From positions 2,281,501 through 2,345,500 of the forward strand of contig NZ_CP047602.1 in assembly GCF_009905255.1 (NCBI RefSeq): 64,000 nucleotides of DNA, read 5' to 3'. This DNA is from Thermoanaerobacterium aotearoense (GTDB lineage Bacteria; Bacillota; Thermoanaerobacteria; Thermoanaerobacterales; Thermoanaerobacteraceae). Shown here one piece after another: positions 28,132 through 37,016 of the stretch. Each line of letters starts with the position of its first letter. Within the stretch, counting starts at the first letter, position 1. The notes beneath the pieces are model-generated. The model made no database searches and was not told where the DNA came from. It saw nothing but the letters and a program-made list of their open reading frames with translations. A program made the position numbers and the translations under genes.

Positions 28132-28607
28132 TTTTCTAAAAGCTCATCTATAATCTCTTTGTCGTATGCTCCATTTACATAACCACTTCTAAAGCTATTG
28201 TCGCCTTTTGCCACAAGTTCCTTTATCGCTTTAGGCCTCTCTATCCAAATGTCCAATACATTAAAATCATGGTTGAGAAATACGAATGTAGGTATCCTTG
28301 CTTCTTTCTCTTTGCATAACGCCATCATTTCTTCTTCGTGCCCTTTTCTTTTTAGTATGTGAAAGTCGATTTCCAATATATCACATATCTTAGCCATTAT
28401 AGGCACACTTACTTGACAGTCAGGACACCAGCTTTCAGCGAAAGCCAAAACACTTGAAACCCTGCTGCTATTTTTAATATTCTTTATGCTTTCATCTATA
28501 GTTACAGTTTCAAATCTATTTTTGAAGATTTCTGGGTTCTTGTTGTCTTCGCTTTTAATAAATTCATTAAAACTTATACCGCTATCAAACAATTTCTTAA
28601 TATCCAT
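28116..28607 (-). CDS. Thioredoxin-like protein with CPDC motif
   Basis: Cytoplasmic thioredoxin-fold protein of 163 residues with a helical N-terminal extension of about 45 residues. The redox site is AESWCPDCQVSVPIM with Cys61 and Cys64. A conserved-type RIPTFVFLNHDF follows near residue 105, with proline in the cis-Pro position. No signal peptide. It resembles the 'thioredoxin_9' group of Firmicutes, whose partners are unknown. It lies nine bases downstream of the aminotransferase gene, so the two are cotranscribed; a functional link is not obvious. Confidence 0.85.
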   Translation of the reverse strand: MDIKKLFDSGISFNEFIKSEDNKNPEIFKNRFETVTIDESIKNIKNSSRVSSVLAFAESWCPDCQVSVPIMAKICDILEIDFHILKRKGHEEEMMALCKEKEARIPTFVFLNHDFNVLDIWIERPKAIKELVAKGDNSFRSGYVNGAYDKEIIDELLEKISRS

Positions 28608-28615
28608 AAAATCAC

Positions 28616-30010
28616 CTATCTATTAAAAAATGAACCCAAAACGGTCTTTGCACTCGATAATGTCATCCCCAATAGACTACCACTTCTGGTCATTATCTCA
28701 TCTAAAGCATCTACAACTCTATCAATCTGCTCTTTAGTAACAATAAGTGGCGGTTCAAACCTTATAACATTTGGATTGTTAAGAGTATAGGCAGTTATGA
28801 TACGATGTTTGTTTTGAAGTTCTCCTGCCACCAATGATCCTAAGTATTCGTTGGATAATTTTGATACGGCTCCTCCAGACAATTTGTCTAAAAGCCCGCC
28901 TTCTGGCTGGTTAAATTCCACACCTATCATAAGACCTTTGCCTCTTACATCTTTTATCAATTTATGCTTATCTTTTAGCTCCTTTAGCCTTTTTAAGAAG
29001 TATTCGCCTTTTTCTTTCGCTGCCTCAGGAAGGTTTTTATCCAAAATAAGTTTTATGGCTGTAATGCCAGCAGCACATGCTAACGTATTGCCACCAAACG
29101 TAGATGTATGCAAAAGACATCTATCAGTAGTGCCATATCCTTTTTTCCAGATCTCATCCTTTGCTATATACGCACCTATAGGCATCACACCGCCTCCCAG
29201 CGATTTAGCCAAGCACATTATGTCAGGCACCACTTCTTCGTGCTCACAGGCAAACATTTTTCCAGTCCTGCCAAACCCAGTCTGTACTTCATCAAATATC
29301 AAATACGCATCGTATTTCTCAGTAAGCTCTCTTACTTCTCTTAAATATCCATCCGGTGGTACTATGACACCACCTTCACCTTGTATAGGCTCTACAATAA
29401 ATGCAGCAACATCTTTTCCTTTCAAAGCATCTTCTAATGCATTAGAATCCCCATATTCCACCTGCACTGTATCGGGAAGGAGAGGCATAAAGTACTTTTG
29501 GTATTTTTCCCGTCCTGTGACAGAAAGAGCTCCTGCAGATTTTCCATGAAATGAATTTTTGCAGTAGACTATTTTATGCTTGCCTGAGGCAATTTTAGCA
29601 AGTTTCAGTGCACCTTCCACTGCTTCAGCGCCGCTGTTGCAGAAAAAGCTTTTCTTTAAATCGCCAGGCGTAACCATCGCCAAATCGTATGCCAATGCCC
29701 CAGGAAAATCATTTACTGCAGCTTGAAGTATATTGGGAAAATCTCTGACTTTCTCTATCGCTTCATAAATTTCATCTGGATTGTGGCCTAAATTTAATGC
29801 GCCATAACCGCCCAAGAAATCCAAATACTCGTTTCCATCGCTGTCCCATACAGATACGCCTTTTGCTTTCACAAAAAGCTTATCAAACTGCAGCATAGAA
29901 AGCATAGAGACAAAATTAGCATTTACGTACTCCTTGTAATTTTCCCGTACTTGGCTTCTGTTCAGTCTAAGCGCATCATCACACGTTATGTATCTTTGAT
30001 CCTCTTTCAT
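28616..30010 (-). CDS. Class III PLP-dependent aminotransferase
   Basis: Transfers an amino group, probably from an omega-amine or ornithine-like substrate, in the cytoplasm. At about 464 residues it is longer than ArgD/RocD (about 400) owing to an N-terminal extension. PLP-binding parts are FCNSGAEAVEGALKLAK, KNSFHGKSAGALS, FIVEPIQGEGGVIVP, LIFDEVQTGFGRTG and the Schiff-base lysine in CLAKSLGGG. The length and the start MKEDQRYITCDDALRLNR resemble putrescine or acetylornithine-type enzymes from thermophilic clostridia. The ATG at 30010 is preceded by AAAGGAT with seven to eight bases spacing; an upstream ATG at 30019 abuts that site. No arg genes are nearby. Confidence 0.88.
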   Translation of the reverse strand: MKEDQRYITCDDALRLNRSQVRENYKEYVNANFVSMLSMLQFDKLFVKAKGVSVWDSDGNEYLDFLGGYGALNLGHNPDEIYEAIEKVRDFPNILQAAVNDFPGALAYDLAMVTPGDLKKSFFCNSGAEAVEGALKLAKIASGKHKIVYCKNSFHGKSAGALSVTGREKYQKYFMPLLPDTVQVEYGDSNALEDALKGKDVAAFIVEPIQGEGGVIVPPDGYLREVRELTEKYDAYLIFDEVQTGFGRTGKMFACEHEEVVPDIMCLAKSLGGGVMPIGAYIAKDEIWKKGYGTTDRCLLHTSTFGGNTLACAAGITAIKLILDKNLPEAAKEKGEYFLKRLKELKDKHKLIKDVRGKGLMIGVEFNQPEGGLLDKLSGGAVSKLSNEYLGSLVAGELQNKHRIITAYTLNNPNVIRFEPPLIVTKEQIDRVVDALDEIMTRSGSLLGMTLSSAKTVLGSFFNR

Positions 30011-30113
30011 AAAAAACATCCTTTCTTTAAATTTAAAATGATACCATCAGTATAAATTTGTTTTATTAATGAAAAATATAATTAAACACCAAAAATCACT
30101 GGAGGTGTTTTTG

Positions 30114-30299
30114 ATGTCAATCAGAAAGAGCCACTGGACCAACATCAAGGGAAACCGAGTGGAATTCGCTGCTGACATCTACAAGTGGGAGACAAGGCAT
30201 TTTAAGCGAGAAGCAAAATCGCAAAAAGCCCAATACAGAGCCCACAATCATGGCATAAGCAAAGATGTAAAAAGGCCTATGCACGACAAAGTCACATGA
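30114..30299 (+). CDS. Small basic protein of unknown function (61 residues)
   Basis: A 61-residue, highly basic protein, MSIRKSHWTNIKGNRVEF at the start, with many Lys, Arg, His and aromatic residues and no membrane segment. It might bind nucleic acid or be a minor spore protein, but I see no decisive motif and infer nothing firm. GGAGGTG lies seven bases before the ATG, and a strong terminator follows immediately, so it is a separate plus-strand unit convergent with the DUF896 gene. The frame is open 15 codons further upstream without a better ribosome site. Confidence 0.65.
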   Translation: MSIRKSHWTNIKGNRVEFAADIYKWETRHFKREAKSQKAQYRAHNHGISKDVKRPMHDKVT

Positions 30300-30325
30300 G
30301 GGAGATACATCTCTCCCTCTTTTAA
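30298..30325 (+). terminator. Terminator of the small basic protein gene
   Basis: 8-bp stem GAGGGAGA/TCTCCCTC (30298-30305 and 30312-30319) followed by TTTT. The stem starts at the stop codon and extends to the 3' end of the convergent DUF896 gene. Confidence 0.85.
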
Positions 30326-30537
30326 TGGTGATGGTGATGATGGCAGCAATCGTCGTGACAATCATCCTCATCTGCAAATTTTATGCTGTCAAGCTGCTGC
30401 TTTACCCTCTCTCTTATCTCCTTTACGTACTCCATCCTTAACTTTGACTGCTCTATCTTCTCTTCATCTGTTAGACCTTCATTTTTTGATTTATGGTACA
30501 GATAATTTATCCTGTCTATCATCTCTTTTGTAATCAT
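30322..30537 (-). CDS. DUF896 (YnzC-like) protein with a natural hexahistidine tail
   Basis: 71 residues. Residues 1-50 form the two-helix DUF896/YnzC fold: MITKEMIDRINYLYHKSKNE, then LTDEEKIEQSKLRMEYVKEIR. The family is widespread in Firmicutes and sometimes under LexA control; function unknown. The end of this copy is unusual: DDCHDDCCHHHHHH, six terminal histidines plus Cys and Asp, which could bind Ni, Zn or Co. GAGGTG lies before the ATG. It is probably a single-gene transcript, with TATAAT about 30 bases upstream of the ribosome site. Confidence 0.9.
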   Translation of the reverse strand: MITKEMIDRINYLYHKSKNEGLTDEEKIEQSKLRMEYVKEIRERVKQQLDSIKFADEDDCHDDCCHHHHHH

Positions 30538-30584
30538 ATATTCACCTCAATCACTAATTAATAATTATATTATATGACTTTTAG

Positions 30585-30613
30585 CAAAAAAACAAAAGAC
30601 GAGTAACCTCGCC
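30585..30613 (-). terminator. Terminator after sfsA
   Basis: Minus-strand stem GGCGAG/CTCGTC with loop GTTA (30598-30613) followed by TTTTGTTTTTTT. Confidence 0.8.
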
Positions 30614-30624
30614 CTCTAACATGG

Positions 30625-31314
30625 TTAAATTTTAATTTCGACTTCACCTTTAATGTCAATAAAGTTTTCTTTAACTTCGCAACAATATGCGTAGGCTTCA
30701 ACACCGGATTCAATAGCATCTTTTAAAGCAGAGGCAAATTTAATATCTGTCTTTACATTTGGCGTAAAATAAAGCACGTCATCCATCTGCACGAGAAAAA
30801 CGACAGCGGCTCTCATGCCTTCTTCTTTAACGCTTTTAAGCTCTACCATGTGTTTTGTTCCTCTCTCAGTTGGTGCATCCGGAAACATTACAACGCCATT
30901 TTCCTCAAGGGTGACCCCTTTAACTTCTATGAAAAAAACCTCATCTTTTTTAGAAAGCTTAAGATCAAATTTGCTGTTTTTATACGTCTTCTCTTTTTCA
31001 ATAACATCATATCCTGCAAATTCATCCAATTTGCCCTGCACAATGTTATCCATCACTACTTTGTTGGGAATCTGTGAATCAATAGATATAAGCCTTTTCC
31101 CTTTATAGACGAATTCCAACTCGTAAGGAGTTTTTCTTCCCATTCCTTCCCGCTTTTCAAGGACAACAGTTGCGCCCGGCACAAATAATTCTTTGCACCT
31201 GCCTGTATTAGGTACATGAACAGTTATAATTTGGCCGTCTACCTCTACACGAGCTAAAAATCTGTTTATTCTCTCCAAAAATCTCCCTTTTACAATGGGA
31301 TTTTCTATAAACAT
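30625..31314 (-). CDS. sfsA: SfsA family protein
   Basis: Member of the 'sugar fermentation stimulation' family, 229 residues. It begins MFIENPIVKGRFLERINRF and has VHVPNTGRCKELF, SIDSQIPNKVV, a nuclease-like core with SKFDLKL...FIEVKGVTL, and FPDAPTERGTKHMVEL. The family has an OB-like N-terminal domain and a PD-(D/E)xK-type core; DNA or nucleic acid binding has been proposed and the physiological role is unclear. GGAAGG lies nine bases before the ATG; a TTG at 31323 overlaps that region. It is the last gene of the folE-folP-folK-queD run. Confidence 0.93.
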   Translation of the reverse strand: MFIENPIVKGRFLERINRFLARVEVDGQIITVHVPNTGRCKELFVPGATVVLEKREGMGRKTPYELEFVYKGKRLISIDSQIPNKVVMDNIVQGKLDEFAGYDVIEKEKTYKNSKFDLKLSKKDEVFFIEVKGVTLEENGVVMFPDAPTERGTKHMVELKSVKEEGMRAAVVFLVQMDDVLYFTPNVKTDIKFASALKDAIESGVEAYAYCCEVKENFIDIKGEVEIKI

Positions 31315-31333
31315 CTGACACAACCTTCCACAG

Positions 31334-31705
31334 TTACTTTGTAAAGTCCTGTATGGTTACTTCGGCGAAACTCGTAGGGGTTTCCCACAGCCTTATGCTG
31401 AAAAGATGAAATCTATCACTTTTTAAAAGAGGGTCTAATTTTTCCCACATCCACATTGCTATATTTTCACACGTTGTGTTAAAACCTAAGACATCATTTA
31501 AGTACGCATGATCCAATTTTTTTACCACTTCACTATCAACGATAGCTTTAAGCTGAGCAAAATCTATGACCATTCCTTCATCGTCTATACCGCCTTCCAC
31601 CGTTACCTCCAGCTTATACGTGTGCCCATGAAGATTTTCACACTTTCCATTGTACTTAGTCAAATTGTGAGCACTGTCAAATGTAAATGACTTTGTCACC
31701 TTCAT
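31334..31705 (-). CDS. queD: 6-pyruvoyltetrahydropterin synthase/QueD family, CExxHGH type
   Basis: Zinc enzyme acting on dihydroneopterin triphosphate, 123 residues. It starts MKVTKSFTFDSAHNLTKY, with zinc histidines in DSAH and LHGH. The active-site motif is KCENLHGHTYKLEV: Cys as in QueD, next to Glu in the position used by PTPS-III. LDHAYLNDV and the final glutamate region (AEVTIQDF) are present. In other bacteria, CExxHGH proteins are, as I recall, dual-function enzymes for queuosine and for folate in place of FolB. It lies three bases after folK in an operon with folE and folP and no folB, supporting the folate role. Confidence 0.9.
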   Translation of the reverse strand: MKVTKSFTFDSAHNLTKYNGKCENLHGHTYKLEVTVEGGIDDEGMVIDFAQLKAIVDSEVVKKLDHAYLNDVLGFNTTCENIAMWMWEKLDPLLKSDRFHLFSIRLWETPTSFAEVTIQDFTK

Positions 31706-31707
31706 AT

Positions 31708-32205
31708 CTACACCACCTTGTACCAATCTCTCTTTAATAGTTTGACGTCTTCTTTATCCGGCAGCATCTCTATTAGGCAAGACAATTTCTCCCCATCTTT
31801 CGTCATATAAGGTGCAATATCATTAAGTGGAATCAACACAAAAGCTCTTTCCCACATGCGCTCATGGGGTATTTTTAAATCGTCATCATCTACAACCAAA
31901 TCGCCGTACAGAAGAATGTCTATGTCAATCGTCCTTGGACCCCATCTTACAGTTCTCTCTCTTTTAAGCTCTTTTTCCACACTATTCACAACTTTTAACA
32001 GTTCATGCGGTTTAAGTTCCGTTTTTACCTTTACTACAGCATTTAAAAATTTGCCTTGATCCTTATAACCTACAGGCTCTGTCTCGTAGATGGGCGACAC
32101 CTTTTCTATGATGACAGAATTTTCTGAAAGCCTTATAAGGGCATTTCTCAAGTATTCCTCCCTATCACCGATGTTAGAGCCAATTGATAAAAAGACATCT
32201 GTCAT
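31708..32205 (-). CDS. folK: 6-hydroxymethyl-7,8-dihydropterin pyrophosphokinase
   Basis: Adds pyrophosphate from ATP to hydroxymethyl-dihydropterin, the step before FolP. The 165 residues start MTDVFLSIGSNIGDREEYL and contain PIYETEPVGYKDQGKFLNAV, and the ATP/metal motif RTVRWGPRTIDIDILLYGD with the two aspartates. HERMWERAFVLIPL follows near residue 115. Its ATG overlaps the folP stop codon (ATGA), so translation is coupled. The frame is open 12 codons further upstream within folP, but the family N-terminus begins at 32205. Confidence 0.95.
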   Translation of the reverse strand: MTDVFLSIGSNIGDREEYLRNALIRLSENSVIIEKVSPIYETEPVGYKDQGKFLNAVVKVKTELKPHELLKVVNSVEKELKRERTVRWGPRTIDIDILLYGDLVVDDDDLKIPHERMWERAFVLIPLNDIAPYMTKDGEKLSCLIEMLPDKEDVKLLKRDWYKVV

Positions 32206-33014
32206 CTTATCATCGCATCCGTCATCCTGGCTACTCGCCACATTTCTTTCACGTCGTGCACTCTGACGATGTCAGCACCCTTTACTATTCCAACCGCAAC
32301 TGTGGCAGCAGTACCCTCCATTCTTTCATTTACGTCAAGGTTTAAGACACGCCCTATCATTGATTTTCTTGATGTGCCAAGCAATATAGGAAGTCCCAAT
32401 ATTTTAAGCTCATCAAGCCTTTTCATCAATGTCAGATTGTGCTCTAAAGTCTTCCCAAAACCTATTCCGGGATCGATCATTATGTTTTCCTTTTTTATGC
32501 CTGCTTTTAAAGCAATATCAATGCTTTTCTCAAAGAAACTTATAACCTCCTGCAAAAGGTCATGGTATTCTGCCACTTCCTTATTGTGCATTATCACCAC
32601 GCCAGCACCATAATCAGCAACGACTTTTGCCATATCAGGATCTCTTTGCAAACCCCAGATGTCGTTTATGATGTGAGCTCCATTTTTAAGGCACTCGTAG
32701 GCCACTTTTGACTTCATTGTATCAATTGAAATTATGGTGTCTACTTCACACAACTTCTTGACTATATCATTTATCCTGGAAAGTTCTTCTTCTGCAGTCA
32801 CAGGTTCGTATCCAGGCCTTGAAGATTCGCCGCCTACGTCTATTATATCAGCTCCGTCTTCCATCATCTTTAAGGCTCTTTCCATGCCCTTCTCCAAAGT
32901 ATTGTATTTTCCACCATCAGAGAAAGAATCAGGCGTCATATTCAATATGCCCATTATGTACGTTCTCTTTCCAATTTCCAACTCTTTATCTCTTAATTTT
33001 AACATATAAGCCAT
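32202..33014 (-). CDS. folP: Dihydropteroate synthase
   Basis: Joins p-aminobenzoate and hydroxymethyl-dihydropterin pyrophosphate. The 270 residues are the short, canonical TIM-barrel form: IMGILNMTPDSFSDGG near the N-terminus, DIIDVGGESSRPGYEPV, SIDTMKSKVA, INDIWGLQRDP, MIDPGIGFGKTLEHN, LGTSRKSMIGRV and DIVRVHDVKEM. It lacks the N-terminal domain of about 120 residues present in many clostridial enzymes; a free-standing copy of that domain is at 46500-46865. AAAGGGTG precedes the ATG. Second gene of the folE-folP-folK-queD operon. Confidence 0.96.
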   Translation of the reverse strand: MAYMLKLRDKELEIGKRTYIMGILNMTPDSFSDGGKYNTLEKGMERALKMMEDGADIIDVGGESSRPGYEPVTAEEELSRINDIVKKLCEVDTIISIDTMKSKVAYECLKNGAHIINDIWGLQRDPDMAKVVADYGAGVVIMHNKEVAEYHDLLQEVISFFEKSIDIALKAGIKKENIMIDPGIGFGKTLEHNLTLMKRLDELKILGLPILLGTSRKSMIGRVLNLDVNERMEGTAATVAVGIVKGADIVRVHDVKEMWRVARMTDAMIR

Positions 33015-33035
33015 AATATCACCCTTTCCTTGTGA

Positions 33036-33602
33036 TCATCGCTTTCCATTTATCAAAAGCATGACTTCTTCTCTTGCCCTTTGATCTGTCTTAAATAGTC
33101 CCCTAAGCGCAGACGTTACAGTCTTGGCTCCAGGTTTTTTTATGCCTCGCATCGTCATGCAAAGGTGCTCTGCCTCTACGACAACTGCAACTCCTAAAGG
33201 ATTTGCGGCTTTTACAATCGTATCAGCGATCTCGCTGGTAAGCCTCTCCTGCAGTTGAGGCTTTTTGGCCAAAATATCGACGATTCTAGCGAGCTTTGAA
33301 AGTCCCAGAATTGTGCCTTTTCTCGGAAGATACGCCACATGGGCAACACCCATAAATGGCAGCAAATGATGTTCACACATGGAGTACATTGGAATATCTT
33401 TTACTATAACTATTTCTTGATGCTCGTCTTCTTTAAATGTCTTTATGACATCCATCACATTTTCATGAAGACCTGAAAAAATTTCTTCGTACATCCTGGC
33501 AACCCTATCGGGCGTCTCTAAAAGTCCTTCTCTTTTAGGGTCTTCACCTATGGCTTCAAGAATGTCGTACACCGCTTTTTTTATCTTCTCTTTATCTATC
33601 AT
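33036..33602 (-). CDS. folE: GTP cyclohydrolase I (FolE type)
   Basis: First step of pterin synthesis: GTP to dihydroneopterin triphosphate, feeding both folate and queuosine. The 188 residues contain [18 protein letters not shown], the zinc site [30 protein letters not shown], and [15 protein letters not shown] with the second zinc cysteine, then the usual TVTSALRG. The ATG at 33602 has AAGGAG seven bases upstream; the ATG at 33608 is only one base from it. It is the first gene of the pterin operon, separated from lysS by a terminator. Confidence 0.96.
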   Translation of the reverse strand: MIDKEKIKKAVYDILEAIGEDPKREGLLETPDRVARMYEEIFSGLHENVMDVIKTFKEDEHQEIVIVKDIPMYSMCEHHLLPFMGVAHVAYLPRKGTILGLSKLARIVDILAKKPQLQERLTSEIADTIVKAANPLGVAVVVEAEHLCMTMRGIKKPGAKTVTSALRGLFKTDQRAREEVMLLINGKR

Positions 33603-33693
33603 CGCCATGCTCCTTAAAAGAACTTATTTTTATATCAATATAACATTTTTTAGGCTGACGCACAAGTATTGCAGCAATTTGACGATTAAAAAT

Positions 33694-33720
33694 AAAAAAC
33701 GGCTCTCATGAACCGTTTTT
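33694..33720 (-). terminator. Terminator after lysS
   Basis: Minus-strand stem AAACGG/CCGTTT (centre near 33707) with A- and T-runs on both sides, so it may work in both directions. Confidence 0.8.
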
Positions 33721-33731
33721 CTCTTTTAAAA

Positions 33732-35252
33732 TTATTCACCATCGTCCTTTGTTTCATCCTGATCTGTCTTTGGTTTCATTGTAGGGAACAATATGACATC
33801 CCTTATAGAATACGCATCCGTCATAAACATGATAAGCCTATCAATTCCAATGCCTAATCCACCTGTAGGAGGCATGCCAACTTCCAAGGCATTTATGAAG
33901 TCATCGTCCATCATGTGTGCCTCATCATTTCCAGCTTCCCTCTGCTTAAGCTGCTCTATAAATCTCTCCTTTTGATCAATTGGATCATTTAGCTCTGAAA
34001 ATGCGTTTGCAATTTCTCTGCCGTATATAAAGGCCTCAAACCTTGATGTAAGGGCGGGATTGTCGTGTTTTCTCTTAGCCAATGGAGATATTTCAACAGG
34101 GTAATCAATTATAAATGTAGGCTGAATTAGATGGCTTTCACAAAGCTCATCAAACACCAGTGCTATAACATCACCCTTCTTCATGCCATCTTTAACTTCA
34201 AGATGATGCCTTTTTGCAATTTCTACCGCTTCTTCATCTGAGGATACTTTGTCAAAGTCGATATCCAAAAATTCTTTTATGGCATCTATCATAGTAAGCC
34301 TTCTCCAAGGAGGTGTCAGATCTATCTCAGTACCTTGGTATATTATCTTTTTGCTGCCATTTACCTTTTCAGCTACATAAGCAAACAGATTCTCAGTTAT
34401 GTCCATCATGCCATGATAATCGGTATATGCCTCATACAATTCCAAAAGGGTAAACTCTGGATTGTGCCTTATGTCCATGCCTTCATTTCTAAACACTCTG
34501 CCCATCTCGTACACTTTTTCCAGTCCGCCTACGATAAGCCTCTTTAAGTGAAGTTCCAAAGCGATCCTCAAATACATATCGATATCGAGGGCATTGTGGT
34601 GTGTAATAAACGGCCTTGCTGCCGCCCCGCCTGCTATTGTATGAAGTATAGGTGTCTCTACTTCGATAAAACCTCTATTATCTAAAAATTCCCTAATAGC
34701 TTTTATGATTGCAGTTCTTTTGATAAAAGTTTCCTTTACGCTTGGATTTATTATGAGATCCACATACCTTTGCCTGTACCTTAAATCAGGATCTTTAAGC
34801 CCATGCCATTTATCTGGGAGTATTTGCAATGACTTGGAAAGAAGCTTAAAATCCTGAACCCTTATAGTCACTTCACCTGTCTTTGACTTAAACACTTCAC
34901 CTGTAACACCTATGATATCGCCGATGTCAAGTATCTTAAATATTTCGTAATTCTTTTCACCCAAAACATCCATCTTGAAGTAAAGCTGTATTCTTCCATC
35001 TCTATCCTGTATGTCAGCAAAAGAAGCCTTCCCATGTCCTCTTTTGGACATTATGCGGCCAGCGATAGTGACTGTCTTGCCTTCAAATTTGTCATAATCA
35101 TTTTTGATGTCAGACGTCATATTAGTCCTTTCAAACTTGTCAATGCCATAAGGCTCAATGCCTAAGTTTCTAAGCTCGTCCAACTTGCTCCTTCTAATTT
35201 TTAGAAGCTCATTTAAGTTTTCGTTGTTGTTTACTTCATTTGTATTCGCCAT
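33732..35252 (-). CDS. lysS: Lysyl-tRNA synthetase (class II)
   Basis: Charges tRNA-Lys. The 506 residues have an N-terminal OB-fold anticodon-binding domain (about 60-170: [23 protein letters not shown]) and the class II core: motif 1 near [24 protein letters not shown], motif 2 [17 protein letters not shown], motif 3 [14 protein letters not shown]. It has an acidic C-terminal tail. It lies 15 bases downstream of greA, the usual pair greA-lysS in Firmicutes, and both are presumably on one transcript. No T-box leader is seen. Confidence 0.97.
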   Translation of the reverse strand: MANTNEVNNNENLNELLKIRRSKLDELRNLGIEPYGIDKFERTNMTSDIKNDYDKFEGKTVTIAGRIMSKRGHGKASFADIQDRDGRIQLYFKMDVLGEKNYEIFKILDIGDIIGVTGEVFKSKTGEVTIRVQDFKLLSKSLQILPDKWHGLKDPDLRYRQRYVDLIINPSVKETFIKRTAIIKAIREFLDNRGFIEVETPILHTIAGGAAARPFITHHNALDIDMYLRIALELHLKRLIVGGLEKVYEMGRVFRNEGMDIRHNPEFTLLELYEAYTDYHGMMDITENLFAYVAEKVNGSKKIIYQGTEIDLTPPWRRLTMIDAIKEFLDIDFDKVSSDEEAVEIAKRHHLEVKDGMKKGDVIALVFDELCESHLIQPTFIIDYPVEISPLAKRKHDNPALTSRFEAFIYGREIANAFSELNDPIDQKERFIEQLKQREAGNDEAHMMDDDFINALEVGMPPTGGLGIGIDRLIMFMTDAYSIRDVILFPTMKPKTDQDETKDDGE

Positions 35253-35267
35253 AATACTCCTCCAGAT

Positions 35268-35741
35268 TTATTTGTGTATTTCTAAAACTTTGAGTTTTAT
35301 AATGCCTGCTGGTACTTCCACACTTATTGTATCACCTACTTTTTTGCCTAAAAGCGCCTTCCCTATAGGTGATTCATCAGATATTTTGTTGTTCATAGGA
35401 TCTGCTTCAGTCGATCCTACTATCGTGTACTCAGCTTCTTCTTTAAAATCCTCATCGTAGACTTTTACGGTACAGCCTACACCTACTTTGTCGATGGTGA
35501 TATCCTCTTCATCGATGACTTGAGCGTTTCTAAGCATGGCTTCTATTGTAGCTATCCTGCCCTCAATAAATGCCTGCTCATTTTTTGCCTCATCGTATTC
35601 AGAGTTTTCGCTTAAGTCACCAAAGGCGCGGGCTTGTTTGATTTTTTCAGCCACTTCAGGTCTTTTTACAGACTTAAGATAGTCTAACTCCTCTTCTAAT
35701 TTTTTTAAGCCATCGTAAGTTAAAATCACTTGCTTACCCAT
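35268..35741 (-). CDS. greA: Transcription elongation factor GreA
   Basis: Rescues backtracked RNA polymerase by stimulating cleavage of the nascent RNA. The 157 residues begin [20 protein letters not shown], then the coiled-coil hairpin with the acidic tip ([16 protein letters not shown], with D and E of the catalytic tip) and a C-terminal FKBP-like domain ([21 protein letters not shown]...[14 protein letters not shown]). The ATG at 35741 has AAAGGAG nine bases upstream; the frame is open 19 codons further but does not match the family. First gene of greA-lysS. Confidence 0.97.
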   Translation of the reverse strand: MGKQVILTYDGLKKLEEELDYLKSVKRPEVAEKIKQARAFGDLSENSEYDEAKNEQAFIEGRIATIEAMLRNAQVIDEEDITIDKVGVGCTVKVYDEDFKEEAEYTIVGSTEADPMNNKISDESPIGKALLGKKVGDTISVEVPAGIIKLKVLEIHK

Positions 35742-35814
35742 ATTGCCAATCTCCTTTATAACAATATTGTATTTTATTCTATGTTTAAGCCATATCAATT
35801 ATGATAATATTAAT

Positions 35815-35845
35815 ACACAAGCACTGCTTTATGCAGTGCTTGTGT
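35815..35845. terminator. Strong 13-bp hairpin between greA and the AAR-like gene
   Basis: Perfect arms ACACAAGCACTGC (35815-35827) and GCAGTGCTTGTGT (35833-35845), five-base loop. It lies after the AAR-like gene and probably ends its transcript, though the T-run on the minus strand is broken. Confidence 0.65.
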
Positions 35846-35896
35846 CTATATTTTCATGTGGAATATTATAAAACAGTTTACAAATAAAGTCAAGTA

Positions 35897-36991
35897 CTAT
35901 ACAGCACTAAATCTATTTTCTTTTAATCTCCTTGCTGCGTTCTTTCTCACATTTTCTATAGTTTCCTCTGATACAGCTCTTTCAAAGCTCCTAAATCCTC
36001 CAAGCTTAAAGCCGTGTTTTTTTGCCAACTTGGCTATCGTATCAACTTGCTCCACCGTCAAGTCTCGGCCTAAAGAGAAATTTTCTATCATACCTTCCAT
36101 TGCAAGTATCATGGTCTCTGCCATACATGCATAACTCGTCTTTGGAGGAAATCCAAAATTGAAGTGAAAGTCCACATCCCCAGGCACTTCCACGACACCG
36201 CCTTCTATAACCAATACGTCATCCCTTGCATCAGCGACTTCCTTCGATACGTCCCTTGGCCTTGCCACATCGCATACGACAGCACCCGGCTTTAGGTATT
36301 CAGGCTTTATAACGGTGTCTACAGCGCTTGTGACAGTCACAACTATGTCTGCAGTCTTCAGTGCGTCTTTTACGTCAGATGTGACTCTTGCAGCCATGCC
36401 TGTCTTTTCTAAAAGGTATTTGCTGAAGTCCTCTAATTTCTGTTTGTTTCTTGCCACCAATGTCATGTACTTGGCTTCTCTGGAAAGTATCTCAGCGCAC
36501 ACTTTCCCTATGGAACCAGTAGCACCTATGACTACAACTTCCGAATCCCTTATATCCTTACCCATTAGCTCAGCAGCTTTTTTTGTGCCTTCTATGGCAG
36601 TAGCGATTGTGTAGCTGTTGCCTGTAGTTACAGCAATATTGAGATTTTTTGCTACGGTGATTCCTGCATCACCAACTACAGACGTCAAAGCACCTAATCC
36701 TACAATTTCAGCACCTAAATTTTCTGCTATCTTGCCAGCCTTAATAATTTTTTTCATGACGTAATCCTCAGGAAGGCTCATCATCTGATTGGAAATAAGC
36801 GGCACTGCCACAAAATAGCCTTCCGTTTCAGCGTATTTGCTTTTTACACCCGTTATCTCTGATACTTTAAGAGGCGGCAGCATCTTTGTAAAGCCCTCTA
36901 CAACGCTGCGCGGCAATTTATTCATAATCTTAAACTTTCTGCTTACGTCCTCGTATTCAATTGGATGTATGATAAAAGCGAACTTGTGCAT
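35897..36991 (-). CDS. Acyl-ACP-reductase-like (AAR-type) dehydrogenase
   Basis: A 364-residue two-domain protein. The C-terminal part has a Rossmann fold with VVVIGATGSIGKVCAEIL near residue 155, which binds NAD(P)H. The segment NFGFPPKTSYACMAETM carries a cysteine at residue 289 (292 from the upstream ATG); in cyanobacterial long-chain acyl-ACP reductase, as I recall, the catalytic thioester cysteine is at 294 in the same kind of ACxAE context. It is also close to proteins called shikimate dehydrogenase-like. An aldehyde-forming reduction of an acyl thioester is plausible but unproven here. The ATG at 36991 fits AAAGG; an ATG at 37000 abuts it. Downstream member of a three-gene operon. Confidence 0.75.
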   Translation of the reverse strand: MHKFAFIIHPIEYEDVSRKFKIMNKLPRSVVEGFTKMLPPLKVSEITGVKSKYAETEGYFVAVPLISNQMMSLPEDYVMKKIIKAGKIAENLGAEIVGLGALTSVVGDAGITVAKNLNIAVTTGNSYTIATAIEGTKKAAELMGKDIRDSEVVVIGATGSIGKVCAEILSREAKYMTLVARNKQKLEDFSKYLLEKTGMAARVTSDVKDALKTADIVVTVTSAVDTVIKPEYLKPGAVVCDVARPRDVSKEVADARDDVLVIEGGVVEVPGDVDFHFNFGFPPKTSYACMAETMILAMEGMIENFSLGRDLTVEQVDTIAKLAKKHGFKLGGFRSFERAVSEETIENVRKNAARRLKENRFSAV

Positions 36992-37016
36992 GTCTATCAT
37001 CCTTTCAACAAAATAT

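Noticed and set aside
30117..30377. Open frame of 86 codons on the minus strand opposite the small basic gene
   Set aside because: It overlaps both the basic protein and the DUF896 gene, has no good ribosome site and no recognisable sequence. It is a shadow frame.
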